Source: Lachnospiraceae bacterium
Lineage (GTDB): Bacteria > Bacillota > Clostridia > Lachnospirales > Lachnospiraceae
Reading direction: 5' to 3'
Assembly (NCBI GenBank): GCA_009774175.1
Contig: VSNG01000002.1
Coordinates: forward strand, 82,890-146,889
DNA length: 64,000 nucleotides
Shown here: in pieces, positions 42,234 to 51,481 of the stretch
Numbering within the stretch: the first letter of the stretch is position 1
Layout of the letters: every line of letters begins with the position of its first letter
Notes under the pieces: generated by a model
What the model was told of the DNA's origin: nothing
Seen by the model: only the letters and a program-made list of their open reading frames with translations
Databases searched by the model: none
Position numbers and translations under genes: made by a program

Positions 42234-43329
42234 CGCACACCTCGTCGATATAATCGCGCCATTGCTCGTAGACCGCTTCGTCATTGGCTTTCCTGGCAAT
42301 ATCTCTGGCCTTCCTGCCAAGCCGCTTTGCAAGCGCCGGGTCTTCAATCAGACGGTTGATCCCCTCCTCCATCGCCTTCTGGTTCTTGATGGGGATCAGC
42401 AGGCCGTCCTCTTCGTTTGTCATAATCGTGCGCGGGCCGCCGCAGGGGCAGTCCGTAGCCACAATGGGAAGCCCCAGCGCCATCGCCTCCATGAGCGCGT
42501 TGGGCAGCCCCTCCCAATCCGAGCTGAACGCGAAAAGCGCCGCGTCCGCAAGCTGTTTTTCCAAACTGTCGCTGGCGCCCATCAGATGTACATACTCCTT
42601 CGCGTCCAGTTCCTCAATTGTCTTCTCCAGAAGCTCCTTCGTACCGTCTCCCGTATCTCTCCCGTATATTTTCAGATCGTAATCCGGGTGTTTCTTATGC
42701 ACCTCATGAAACGCGCGAATCAGCATCACCTGATTTTTGAAATCCACCAGTCTTCCCGACTGCACCACGGTTTTCGTTCTCTGCGCAGGCTCCGGCACAC
42801 CGATATATTTCGGATTCAGCGGGTTTAAGATAATGCGGGAATTTTTCTGCAGGCGGGGTGCAAAAAACTCTCTGGCTCCCTCCGTCTGAAAGACACAGCC
42901 GTCCGCGCGGGGAAACAGAAAAGGAATCTGCACCCTGTCAAAAGGCCTGTCATAGTGTCCCACGGGATCTGTGCGAATGGAAATCAGCACGGGAATCTTC
43001 ATAAAAAAGGCCGCAGTCAGTCCCCGGTACAACGCCTTTCTGGCAAAGGGAATGAGAATATCCGGCTTTTCCTGTCTCAAAAACTGTTTCAGATATCGGA
43101 TACGCAAAAGAAACTGCGTAAAGCGGGGCTTTTTCTCGTCGCCCTCCCGCAGTCCTACATGGATGCGCCGCACCCTCTCGTCTATCCAAAATTCATCCTC
43201 GCCCTGCCATTCCGTGGCCACTAACACCTCGTAACCGTTTTGCACAAAACGGTTGGACAGATTGGACACCACCCGTTCCGCGCCGCCCTGTTCCAGACAA
43301 TTTAAATGAAAAGCAATTTTTCGCGCCAT
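42205..43329 (-). CDS. Glycosyltransferase family 4
   Basis: Predicted 374-residue GT-B transferase: IAFHLNCLEQGGAERVVSNL at the start, VVQSGRLVDFKNQVMLIRAF at the domain junction, and FSSDWEGLPNALMEAMALGL as donor-site motif. The start ATG at 43329 has GGAGGG four bases upstream; a GTG at 43341 is less likely. It is similar in layout to the GT4 proteins at 29256 and 43386, suggesting an expanded family within the locus. Sugar unknown. Confidence 0.9.
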   Translation of the reverse strand: MARKIAFHLNCLEQGGAERVVSNLSNRFVQNGYEVLVATEWQGEDEFWIDERVRRIHVGLREGDEKKPRFTQFLLRIRYLKQFLRQEKPDILIPFARKALYRGLTAAFFMKIPVLISIRTDPVGHYDRPFDRVQIPFLFPRADGCVFQTEGAREFFAPRLQKNSRIILNPLNPKYIGVPEPAQRTKTVVQSGRLVDFKNQVMLIRAFHEVHKKHPDYDLKIYGRDTGDGTKELLEKTIEELDAKEYVHLMGASDSLEKQLADAALFAFSSDWEGLPNALMEAMALGLPIVATDCPCGGPRTIMTNEEDGLLIPIKNQKAMEEGINRLIEDPALAKRLGRKARDIARKANDEAVYEQWRDYIDEVCDDYRKKHKL

Positions 43330-43385
43330 GTTTCCCTCCACGCCCGAACGGCACGCCTTACTGGCTCATGCCAAAATCGACTTTG

Positions 43386-44504
43386 TCAGTCAACGGACCA
43401 CTCTCTGATCTTACGGATATACTCTTCTTTGGAGAAAACGCCTGCCCGCTCTACCGCGAGCCTGCTGTAACGCGCCATCTCCTCCTCGTTTTGCAAAAGC
43501 GCCGTCACAAGAGCCGCCGTGTTTATCTCTTCCTCTTCCATATGGGAAGCGTCCATATCCGGGTCCTTGCCCATGTTGGGCACCAAAACGCCGTATTTTC
43601 CGTCAAAAATCTCCGCAGGACCGGTCATGCAGTCGGTAGCCACCGGCACAAGTCCAAGCGCCATCGCCTCTACCAGAGCGTTTGGAAATCCCTCCCAATA
43701 AGAAGTCAGAAGATAGAGAGATCCCTTTTTCAGATAGGGGTACGGATTTTTCTGCAAACCCGCAAAGCACACCGCATCCGCTATCCCAAGGTTGTCAGCC
43801 AGCTTCCGATAAGGCGTAAACTCTCCCTTGCCGATAATCAGCAATCTGGTATCCGGCAGCTTTTCATGTACCAGCGAAAAAATTTTTAAAAGATGCCAGA
43901 ACCCCTTGACCACATCCTCCCGGCCCATGGAACAGATGATCCGCCCCCCCTGCCAGGGCAGAGTGGGTTCCTCCTCGTCTGCCCGCTTCCTGATCTGCGC
44001 AATATCAAAGAATCCCGGCAGCGTACAGGTACGGCCACAGGCATATTTTTTCTCAATCATTTGGCGCAGGGCTTCCGAGCAGCATAAAAGTCTGTCGCAG
44101 CGTTTGCAAAACAGCCCCAGCCACGAGCTGTCCATATCCATATAGCTCATGACGCCCAGCCAGCAGACCGGGCCCTTTCTGGAAAAAAGCCGTCCCGCAA
44201 ATACATTGGCCAGATTAGCCGTCGGGCCGAAGCTGTAGGCAATGTCAATCCGTTCTTTCTTTTTCAGCCGGTTTAATCTGTTAGCGCGCCTAAAAACATT
44301 CAGAACTTTAGCCAGTTTCCCGGGACGGCTTGGCAGTCCCAGATCGTGCACGGGAACTCCCTCCACGTCAAAATCTATATTGGCAGAGTCAAAAATGGCA
44401 ATCTGCACCTCAAACCAGGGCTTTAAAATAACAGCCGTTGCGGCACATACTTTTTCCGCGCCTCCCTGATGCAGAGACGGTACAATTAACAGTAGTTTTT
44501 TCAT
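43386..44504 (-). CDS. Glycosyltransferase family 4
   Basis: Predicted 372-residue GT-B transferase with LLIVPSLHQGGAEKVCAATAV at the start, IICSMGREDVVKGFWHLLKIF in the middle and SYWEGFPNALVEAMALGLVPVATD near the C-terminus. It overlaps the upstream GT4 gene by four bases (ATGA) and precedes the next GT4 gene, so three GT4 enzymes are encoded in a row. Such a row usually means consecutive sugar additions to one repeat unit. Sugar specificity is unknown. Confidence 0.9.
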   Translation of the reverse strand: MKKLLLIVPSLHQGGAEKVCAATAVILKPWFEVQIAIFDSANIDFDVEGVPVHDLGLPSRPGKLAKVLNVFRRANRLNRLKKKERIDIAYSFGPTANLANVFAGRLFSRKGPVCWLGVMSYMDMDSSWLGLFCKRCDRLLCCSEALRQMIEKKYACGRTCTLPGFFDIAQIRKRADEEEPTLPWQGGRIICSMGREDVVKGFWHLLKIFSLVHEKLPDTRLLIIGKGEFTPYRKLADNLGIADAVCFAGLQKNPYPYLKKGSLYLLTSYWEGFPNALVEAMALGLVPVATDCMTGPAEIFDGKYGVLVPNMGKDPDMDASHMEEEEINTAALVTALLQNEEEMARYSRLAVERAGVFSKEEYIRKIREWSVD

Positions 44505-45664
44505 AAGCCGGAGACGTCCCCCTTTTCATAAAAAAGACTGTAGCCGCCGGCCTGTGTATATACGTTAAATCCGGCCGCAGTCAGTTCCTGCGCCGTGTTT
44601 CTGCGCTCATAATCCGCCCGGCCAAGAATCTCCTTCGCCCAGCTTACCGCCGGCTTTTCTATACTCAGATAAGTCACCAGATCGGTGGCCTTCGCCTCCC
44701 TCGTGACGGTATCCGACACAAAACACCTAAGCCCCGCCGCCTGCGCTTCCACAAGCACGCCCGGCAGCCCCTCAAAGAAGGAAGGCAGCAAAAAGATATC
44801 AAAAGCCTGATAATACCGATCCGTATCCCTGCAATTTCCCAAAAAACGCACCTTGTCGTCAATTCCAAGCTGCCTGCACCGCTCTTCCATGGCGGGCCTG
44901 TTCTCCCCTTCTCCAAGCAAAAACAAAACTGCGTCAGGCCTCTCTTTGCAAACCTCCGCAAAAATCTCCAGTAAATAAGGATGGTTTTTCTGATACTCAA
45001 ACCGTCCCACATGGCCGAGTACCAGCTTTTCGGAAATGCAAAGCTGTTTTCGCGCTTCCTCCCTCTTCTTCTCGTCATAAGTAAACCGCGCCACATCAAT
45101 GGCATTATAAATAACCTTAACTCTCCCCGCCTTCATGACGTCCCGGCCAAACACATCCTGCCCCGCAAGCGTCGAGCAGGCAAAGCAATAATCCGCCTTC
45201 CCGGCCAGTCCCTGTCTGAAAAAGCGGGTGGCGATTCCCTTTAAGCCCTTCACCACACCGGCGTTTCTGGCATGAGCCACCGTAACCGGCGCCCCGGCCT
45301 TTTTGGCAATGGGAAGGTATATCCCGGCCGTGCTTGTCATATGTCCCTGCACCACCCGAAATTCCCTGTGCCTTTCAAAGAAACGCCGGACGGCTTTTTT
45401 GTAGGAGAAATAATTATATACCTTAAATTTGGGAAGCACATAGATATGTCCTCCCATGGAAAGTATTTCCTCATCGTAAAATTCGGGTTTTCTTCCGCCT
45501 GCCTGCGGCTCTTCTCCCGCATCGCTTCCACTCCCTGCATGAACCAGGAAGTCAAACTGAATCCGCTCTCTGTCCATCTGTCTGTAGAGATCCATAATGC
45601 GGCTTTCCGCGCCGCCGAGCCCGACCCCGCCCAGCACATGCAGTACATGTATCGCTTTTTCCAT
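44501..45664 (-). CDS. Glycosyltransferase family 4
   Basis: Predicted 387-residue GT-B transferase: IHVLHVLGGVGLGGAESRIMDL opens the protein, VVQGHMTSTAGIYLPIAKKAG and AHARNAG lie in the acceptor domain, LGHVGRFEYQKNHPYLLEIF starts the donor domain and PSFFEGLPGVLVEAQAAGL is the donor motif. It has a short Gly/Glu-rich loop (SGSDAGEEPQAGG) not needed for the fold. It resembles the EpsF/CapM-like branch of the family found in exopolysaccharide loci. It follows the second formyltransferase gene after 43 bases. Confidence 0.9.
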   Translation of the reverse strand: MEKAIHVLHVLGGVGLGGAESRIMDLYRQMDRERIQFDFLVHAGSGSDAGEEPQAGGRKPEFYDEEILSMGGHIYVLPKFKVYNYFSYKKAVRRFFERHREFRVVQGHMTSTAGIYLPIAKKAGAPVTVAHARNAGVVKGLKGIATRFFRQGLAGKADYCFACSTLAGQDVFGRDVMKAGRVKVIYNAIDVARFTYDEKKREEARKQLCISEKLVLGHVGRFEYQKNHPYLLEIFAEVCKERPDAVLFLLGEGENRPAMEERCRQLGIDDKVRFLGNCRDTDRYYQAFDIFLLPSFFEGLPGVLVEAQAAGLRCFVSDTVTREAKATDLVTYLSIEKPAVSWAKEILGRADYERRNTAQELTAAGFNVYTQAGGYSLFYEKGDVSGL

Positions 45665-45707
45665 TTCCTTAGCACCTCTTCATGTGAAGAATGTCAGTCT
45701 TCTCTCC

Positions 45708-46628
45708 TTATGACAGCACATCTTTCGTCTGTAACACAAGACCGCTCTCATACCGGTCTATCAAAAGCGAACCGTCCACCGTGCGCACCACCGGCTTTCC
45801 GTCAAAGACGTCAATCACTTCCCCCGGCGCATAGGCGGAAAAATCAATCATTTCATCGAAGGGATGGGCCTCCCAGATGCGCACCTCCTCCCCTCTGCAC
45901 AGCGCGAATGCTCCCGGAAAGGGCGCCGCCACGCCGCGGATCAGGTTATAGATATCACGTGTTCTTTTATGAAAGTCCACCTTGCCGTCCGCCGCCGTGC
46001 GCTTCTCATACCAGGAATCAAAATCTTTGGAATCCGTCCTGATCTCGATATGGCCGCTCTCATAGGCGGCAAGAAGCTTGCGGATCAGGCGTTTGGAACA
46101 GATCATATTCTTGTACTGCGCCGTGCGGATATCGTCGTGCGGCGTGATGGAAAACATCTCCGTGGCAAACACATTCGGGCTGTCCGCTTTCTCGTCATAG
46201 CGAAACAGATTCAGGTTGAAGCGAGTATCCCCCAGAATCACAGACCAGTTTAAGGGCGACCGTCCTCTGCCAAAGGGCAGATAGCCGCTGTTGCCGTGAA
46301 ATCCGTATATGCCGTGTCGAAAACAGTCAAGGACAGACTTGGGAATTAGCCTCTGCCAGCCCATGGAAATACCGATATCAAACTCATTCTCCCGCATGAA
46401 TTTCTGCGTCTTTTCATCCGTCAGGAAATAGCTGTCCGCTTCATGCACGGGAATCCCGTATTTTTCCGTCAAAACAGACAGTCCCCTGTAACCCGAAACC
46501 TGATTCTTCTTCGTCACTTCCGGGCTGATCGTAATGACCAAATCCACGGCGCAGATTTCTTCCCTGATAAAATTAATGATATTTTCCGAGGTATCCTTCA
46601 CCCCGAACACAACCACCCTGTACTTCAT
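45708..46628 (-). CDS. Sugar N-formyltransferase-like protein, altered catalytic motif
   Basis: Predicted 306-residue protein of the formyltransferase family with an extra C-terminal OB-like domain (about 210-300, TAADGKVDFHKRTRDIYNLI onward), as in ArnA and VioF-type enzymes that formylate a UDP- or dTDP-4-amino sugar. The motif reads IYGFHGNSGYLPFGRGRSPLNW: His111 is present and Asp149 (EKADSPN) matches the third catalytic residue, but the expected Asn at 109 is Gly. The ATG at 46628 follows GGAGGG by four bases; the frame is open further to 46670. A 4-amino sugar is predicted from the PglF/PglE-like genes upstream, so it could be the substrate if the enzyme is active. Confidence 0.72.
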   Translation of the reverse strand: MKYRVVVFGVKDTSENIINFIREEICAVDLVITISPEVTKKNQVSGYRGLSVLTEKYGIPVHEADSYFLTDEKTQKFMRENEFDIGISMGWQRLIPKSVLDCFRHGIYGFHGNSGYLPFGRGRSPLNWSVILGDTRFNLNLFRYDEKADSPNVFATEMFSITPHDDIRTAQYKNMICSKRLIRKLLAAYESGHIEIRTDSKDFDSWYEKRTAADGKVDFHKRTRDIYNLIRGVAAPFPGAFALCRGEEVRIWEAHPFDEMIDFSAYAPGEVIDVFDGKPVVRTVDGSLLIDRYESGLVLQTKDVLS

Positions 46629-46686
46629 AATTCCCTCCATGGCGCTCGCCCGGACAACCGCGAGCCTCATTTTCCTGCCTGCTGCC

Positions 46687-47664
46687 CTACTTTAAATATT
46701 CCTTATACCAGTCGATGGCAAGCCGGATCCCCTGCGCGAAATCATAAGAGGGATCATACCCCAAAAACTTCCTCGCCTTACTGATATCCGCATTGGAATC
46801 ACGCACATCGCCCTTTCTCGGCGGCCCGAAATCAGGCGTAACCCTTACGCCGAGAGCCTGGCAGAGCTGTTCGTACATATCAATCAGATAAAGCCGTCCG
46901 CCCGCGCCGATATTATAAGCCTGGCCCGCCGCCCCGCTGTCCGCTTTGCAGGCCCGCAGATTAGCCTCAATCACATTATCAATATAGGTAAAATCTCTGG
47001 ACTGCTTTCCGTCTCCGTTGATCACGGGCTTCTCCCCGTGAAGCAGCTGTTTGATAAATTTCGGAATAACCGCCGCATACATGCCGTCGGGATCCTGCCT
47101 GCGGCCAAACACATTAAAATACCGCAGTCCGTAAGTATCCAGCCCGTATAATTCTTTATAAAGCCGCCCGTACTCCTCATCCGTCTTTTTCGTCAGCGCA
47201 TAGGGGGAAATCACTCTTCCCTCCTGTCCCTCTCGCTTGGGAAGCTCCGTCGAATCCCCGTAGACGGAAGAACTGGATGCATATACGAACTTTTTCACGC
47301 CGCAGATCCTTGCCGCCTCCATCATATTTAACGTACCCCTGATATTCACTTCCTCATACAGAAGCGGCATCTCGATACTTCTTGGCACGCTGCCCCAGGC
47401 TGCCTGGTTAAGCACATAATCCGCCCCTTCGGCCGCCTTCTTACAGGTTTCCAGATCTCTGATATCTCCTTTGATGAAGGTAAATCCTTCCTTTTCCAGA
47501 AAAGGCTCAATATTTTCGTACTTGCCGGTGGACAAATCGTCCAGACAGCGCACGGTGCATCCCATGACAAGCAGCGCCTCGCACAGATTTGAACCGATAA
47601 AACCGGCGCCGCCCGTTACAAGAAAAACCGTACCTTTTTCAAACTGAATATCCTGATAACCCAT
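46687..47664 (-). CDS. NAD-dependent sugar 4-epimerase (WbpP/GalE-like)
   Basis: Predicted 325-residue short-chain dehydrogenase/reductase acting on nucleotide sugars. It shows VTGGAGFIGSNLCEALL (NAD site), ASSSSVYGDS and the catalytic Tyr-x3-Lys in PYALTKKTDEEYG, followed by LRYFNVFGRRQDPDG. The sequence is closest in type to the WbpP/Gne UDP-GlcNAc (or UDP-GlcNAcA) 4-epimerases. GGAGGTAAAAG lies just before the ATG at 47664, so the longer frame to 47742 was not used. With the 6-dehydrogenase two genes upstream it could supply UDP-N-acetylgalactosaminuronic acid, in either order of steps. Confidence 0.88.
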   Translation of the reverse strand: MGYQDIQFEKGTVFLVTGGAGFIGSNLCEALLVMGCTVRCLDDLSTGKYENIEPFLEKEGFTFIKGDIRDLETCKKAAEGADYVLNQAAWGSVPRSIEMPLLYEEVNIRGTLNMMEAARICGVKKFVYASSSSVYGDSTELPKREGQEGRVISPYALTKKTDEEYGRLYKELYGLDTYGLRYFNVFGRRQDPDGMYAAVIPKFIKQLLHGEKPVINGDGKQSRDFTYIDNVIEANLRACKADSGAAGQAYNIGAGGRLYLIDMYEQLCQALGVRVTPDFGPPRKGDVRDSNADISKARKFLGYDPSYDFAQGIRLAIDWYKEYLK

Positions 47665-47668
47665 TCTT

Positions 47669-49024
47669 TTACCTCCGAACCTTCTTTTGCCACATTTCCC
47701 GAACCAACAGATATAATGCGATATAAAACAGGGAAAACCCATATATCATATAGCGCGACAGGCACATAATGGTGATCGACGTAGCGCACACGTTGGCCGT
47801 AATGAATAAAAGCGCCACTCCCATGACAACCGATACGTCATACCGTTTCAGTTTAATAGCATTCCAAAGCGTCAGAGCCGCCGCCAGCACATAAAGCGCA
47901 AACGCTGCCGGATTGATAAGCGGATGCACCACCGCGATGCTTCTCACAAACCCGTTGCGGCATAAAAGCATATAATCATAAAGCCACTGGCCAAAGCAGG
48001 CCGGCAAAAGGCTTTGTATCATTTTCCCCGCCATCTCGTCAGACATGCTGCTCTGTTCGTAATAGTCCACCTCTCCCAGACTGAAATAATAAGCGGAAAG
48101 TCCCGCTTCCAAAACCTGAAACTTGAGAATATCGTGGTTGTCCTCCAGATAGGCGGCGCGCTGTGCAAAGCTTTCCCCGCCAAATTTGTAATTTAATCCC
48201 CGTTCTTCGGCCTCTTCATAAAATTGATCAAAAAAGGCCTGTTCCAGACTCCCCTCTTCAAAAACAGCCCGGTCTTCCTCATCGGCGGCATACATTACAT
48301 TGGTCAGCGTATTGACCTGCCCGTAGGTATTCCCCATAAAATAACCGGTGACGGCATAATTATAAACATGCACCGTCAGATCGCGCAGAAGGAAAGCCAA
48401 AACAAACGCTGCTATCGGAATAAACAACGACCGATATTTTTTATTTACAATCAGACGAAGGACTAAGAGAAACGCCCACAGAAGAATCGTGGTCATCATC
48501 TGTCCTCTGGTCATGGACAAAAGCCACGCAAAAGCAAGCGCAAACGCTGCGTCCCGTGCTTTGTTCTCAAAAAGCATGCGTAAAAGGAAATACAGAAAAA
48601 AGGTAAACAGCGGAATGCAAAGCGCCTCGCTCATCACCGAATTTTCCAGAAAAATATGCAGGGCCGACACATAACGCGTTATCAGATGAGGCGCCAGCTG
48701 TAACGCCGCCACCAGAAGCTCCTCCCACAGGCGAAGTGCAAACCGTCTGGTCAGATACTCCGTAAGCGCCGTGATCCCAAGGGCCGTAAGCGCTCCCTGC
48801 CCGGCCATCGCCGGCATCAGGTTCTCCGGGCCGAAAATCTGGCGAAAAACCGCCAGATAGAGCGGATAGAGCGGTTCCCTGTGTATATGCATCGTAATAT
48901 ATTGTTCGGAATCATTATAGACACCGACGCCGCCGACTGCAAGCAGTCCCAGAAAAAAGGCAAGAAGCCCTGCGAAAAGACACAGAGCTCTCTTTTTGTC
49001 TCTATTCAATCCTACAATCTCCAA
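47669..49024 (-). CDS. Polytopic membrane protein, possible GT-C glycosyltransferase
   Basis: Predicted 451-residue membrane protein with about ten hydrophobic segments. After the first segment comes GVYNDSEQYITMHIHREPLYPLYL, with an Asp-x-Glu pair in the first outside loop and a His/Arg-rich run, and later FLENSVMSEALCIPL with an SEAL motif. This is the pattern of GT-C enzymes that take sugars from polyprenyl phosphate donors. No ATG is well placed: a TTG at 49024 overlaps the upstream dehydrogenase gene by 13 bases and a TTG at 49009 follows GGAGATTGTAGGA. The family name is not recognised with confidence. Confidence 0.55.
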   Translation of the reverse strand: MEIVGLNRDKKRALCLFAGLLAFFLGLLAVGGVGVYNDSEQYITMHIHREPLYPLYLAVFRQIFGPENLMPAMAGQGALTALGITALTEYLTRRFALRLWEELLVAALQLAPHLITRYVSALHIFLENSVMSEALCIPLFTFFLYFLLRMLFENKARDAAFALAFAWLLSMTRGQMMTTILLWAFLLVLRLIVNKKYRSLFIPIAAFVLAFLLRDLTVHVYNYAVTGYFMGNTYGQVNTLTNVMYAADEEDRAVFEEGSLEQAFFDQFYEEAEERGLNYKFGGESFAQRAAYLEDNHDILKFQVLEAGLSAYYFSLGEVDYYEQSSMSDEMAGKMIQSLLPACFGQWLYDYMLLCRNGFVRSIAVVHPLINPAAFALYVLAAALTLWNAIKLKRYDVSVVMGVALLFITANVCATSITIMCLSRYMIYGFSLFYIALYLLVREMWQKKVRR

Positions 49025-50328
49025 TACAGATAATCCTCTGTCTGATACTCTTTTCGATTCAATATGCCTTTCAGATCCATAAGCACCTTCCTCCTGTGCG
49101 CCGGATTATAGAAGGAAGAAATCTTCTCCCTGTCAAGGCTTAAGAACTGATCATGGGCAACGGCCACAATCAGGGCGTCCACGTCCCTGATGTCGTCCAT
49201 GGTCTGGAACCTGATGCCATAGAGCCGGTTTGCCTCGTCAGCGTCGGCGGCAGGATCCACCACTATTGGTACAATTCCATATTCTCCCAGCTCCCGATAA
49301 ATGTCGATCACCTTCGTGTTTCTGGTATCGGGACAGTTCTCCTTGAAGGTAAAGCCTAATATCGCCACTTTGGCATGTTTGACCGGAATATTGGCGCGGA
49401 TCAGATCCTTCACCAGACTCTCCGCCACATACTTGCCCATATCGTCATTGATCCGTCTGCCGGAAAGAATGATCTGGGAATGATAGCCAAGCTGTTCCGC
49501 CTTGTAGGTCAGATAGTAGGGATCCACGCCGATGCAGTGGCCGCCTACAAGACCCGGCATGAATTTCAGGAAGTTCCATTTCGTCCCTGCCGCCTCCAGC
49601 ACGGATTTTGTGTCAATGCCCATTTTGTGGAAAATAATGGACAGCTCGTTCATAAACGCAATATTAATATCTCTCTGGCTGTTCTCTATGACCTTGGCCG
49701 CCTCCGCCACCTTAATGGAATCGGCCCGGTATACGCCAACCTCAACTACCAGCTCATAGACTTTCGCAACGGTCTCCAGTGTCTCCTCGTCCATGCCGGA
49801 TACAATTTTGGTGATCGTCTCCAGTCTATGTACCTTGTCGCCCGGATTGATCCGTTCGGGAGAATAGCCGATCTTGAAATCCACGCCGCATTTAAGACCA
49901 GACTCCCGCTCCAGAATCGGCACACAGATATCCTCCGTCACACCGGGGTACACGGTTGACTCAAACACCACCACAGAACCCTTTGTCAGATTCTGTCCTA
50001 AAATGCGGCTTGCCCCCTCCACCGGCGTCAGATCGGGCGTATGATCGTCATTGACAGGCGTGGGCACCGCCACAATATGGAATTTTGCCTCTTTAAGACG
50101 GCCGGCATCCGCGGTAAACTCCACTTTGGTCTGACGGATCACATCGTTTCCGACCTCGTTTGTGGGGTCAATTCCTTTCTTATACAGGTCGATCTTCGCC
50201 TCGTTTAAGTCAAAGCCTATCACCTTTATTTTCTTTGCAAAAGCCACTGCTATGGGCATACCCACATAACCAAGACCCACCAGAGAAAGCTTTTCCTCTC
50301 CGCTTACCAGTTTTTCATATAAATCCAT
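49012..50328 (-). CDS. UDP-N-acetylhexosamine 6-dehydrogenase (WbpO/TviB-like)
   Basis: Predicted 438-residue nucleotide-sugar dehydrogenase that oxidises C6 of a UDP-HexNAc to a carboxyl using two NAD. Visible are SLVGLGYVGMPIAVAFA (NAD site), VPTPVNDDHTPDL, FESTVYPGVTED, EAAKVIENSQRDINIAFMNE and the catalytic cysteine in GLVGGHCIGVDPYYL; GFTFKENCPDTRNTKV lies in the C-terminal domain. The sequence follows the WbpO/TviB/WbpA type more than UDP-glucose dehydrogenases. It directly precedes, by one gene, the 4-epimerase. Its uronic acid product is the likely substrate of the two AsnB-like amidating enzymes downstream. Confidence 0.9.
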   Translation of the reverse strand: MDLYEKLVSGEEKLSLVGLGYVGMPIAVAFAKKIKVIGFDLNEAKIDLYKKGIDPTNEVGNDVIRQTKVEFTADAGRLKEAKFHIVAVPTPVNDDHTPDLTPVEGASRILGQNLTKGSVVVFESTVYPGVTEDICVPILERESGLKCGVDFKIGYSPERINPGDKVHRLETITKIVSGMDEETLETVAKVYELVVEVGVYRADSIKVAEAAKVIENSQRDINIAFMNELSIIFHKMGIDTKSVLEAAGTKWNFLKFMPGLVGGHCIGVDPYYLTYKAEQLGYHSQIILSGRRINDDMGKYVAESLVKDLIRANIPVKHAKVAILGFTFKENCPDTRNTKVIDIYRELGEYGIVPIVVDPAADADEANRLYGIRFQTMDDIRDVDALIVAVAHDQFLSLDREKISSFYNPAHRRKVLMDLKGILNRKEYQTEDYLYWRL

Positions 50329-50380
50329 CTCTGTCTGTTCTCCCTTTCCGCACCATCCGGTGTTTTTTCTGTATGTTTTA

Positions 50381-51466
50381 TCAAGAATGCAGATTCTGCG
50401 ACACCTCGTCCATATAAGCCGCCGTCACAAGTTTACGGTCAAATTCCCGCTCCATCTTCTCTCTGCCGCGCCGCCCCATAGCCGCCCTCTCCTGCCTCGA
50501 CAAGGAAAGAAACTTATCCATGGCGTCTATCAGTTCCGCAGGCTTTCCGGGCGTAAACCCGAATCCTGTCACACCCTCTTCAAAGGCTTCCCTGCACCCG
50601 CTGATATCGGAAGCGATTACCGGCCTTCCCGTAGCCGCGCCCTCGATGAGCGCGTTGGACATACCTTCATGGAACGAAGCTACCACAATGGCGTCAGCCG
50701 CCGCCAGATAGGTATGTACCTGCGTGTGAAATCCAAGCTGCCTCACCACGCCCTCTTTTTCCAGATCGTCCAAAAGCTCCTGATAATCCTCATCGCAGTA
50801 ACCCATGATATCAAAGAATACCTTTTCGCCATGAAGCCGTCTGGCCGCTTCGATATACTCCAGAATGCCCCGCTCTTTCATAACCCGTCCCACAAAGAGA
50901 AAATGCGTCTCCTCCCGCTCCGGGTAAGGTTCATAGCTGTGCTTTTCCAAATTCACCCCTGAGCCCATGACCATCCGGGATTTTTTCACCGTAATGCCCA
51001 TATTCTGAAAAATGCCCCTGTTTTCCTCATTCTGGAAAAACACACAGGCCGCCCGCCGCAAACCCATCCGATACATCGTGACAATCAGCTTAAGCAACGG
51101 CCCCGTCCTGTCGAACGCGCCGCCCAGTCCCGTAATCGTGGCAATATAGGGGATTTTTCTCATTCCCGCCGCAAAACCGCCGTAAATATTGGGTTTGATC
51201 GTGTAGGTCACTACAAGCGCAGGCTGCAATTCTTTCATTATTTTACCGTAAGAGCGGTATAACTTCAAGTCCTCAAGCGGATTGATGCCCCTGCGGTTGA
51301 TCGGGGTTTTGATAATGTGACAGCCAAGCGCCGTCAGTTCCTTCTCTTTTACATCATCAGGCATACTCACCCACACTTCATATTCCGCGCAGAGCGCTTC
51401 TATAAATTCCCCCCGGAAGTCATAAAGGCCGCCGGAGGAGTTTGTTAAAACCAAGATTTTTTTCAT
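50381..51466 (-). CDS. Glycosyltransferase family 4, PglA-like
   Basis: Predicted 361-residue GT-B transferase with ILVLTNSSGGLYDFRGEFIEAL at the start, TYTIKPNIYGGFAAG and ATITGLGGAF in the first domain, FLFVGRVMKERGILEYIEAA, and FHEGMSNALIEGAATGRPVI as the donor motif. These features match the PglA/CapM-type enzymes that add the second sugar (often GalNAc or similar) to undecaprenyl-PP-bacillosamine. Its place after the PglC-like and ATP-grasp genes supports this. CGGAGATAAAAAT precedes the ATG. Confidence 0.9.
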   Translation of the reverse strand: MKKILVLTNSSGGLYDFRGEFIEALCAEYEVWVSMPDDVKEKELTALGCHIIKTPINRRGINPLEDLKLYRSYGKIMKELQPALVVTYTIKPNIYGGFAAGMRKIPYIATITGLGGAFDRTGPLLKLIVTMYRMGLRRAACVFFQNEENRGIFQNMGITVKKSRMVMGSGVNLEKHSYEPYPEREETHFLFVGRVMKERGILEYIEAARRLHGEKVFFDIMGYCDEDYQELLDDLEKEGVVRQLGFHTQVHTYLAAADAIVVASFHEGMSNALIEGAATGRPVIASDISGCREAFEEGVTGFGFTPGKPAELIDAMDKFLSLSRQERAAMGRRGREKMEREFDRKLVTAAYMDEVSQNLHS

Positions 51467-51481
51467 ATTTTTATCTCCGTC

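Noticed and set aside
40968..42359. Plus-strand open frame of 463 codons
   Set aside because: It is fully antisense to the DUF6020-like gene, and its product is rich in Lys, Arg, Gln and Pro with no known fold.
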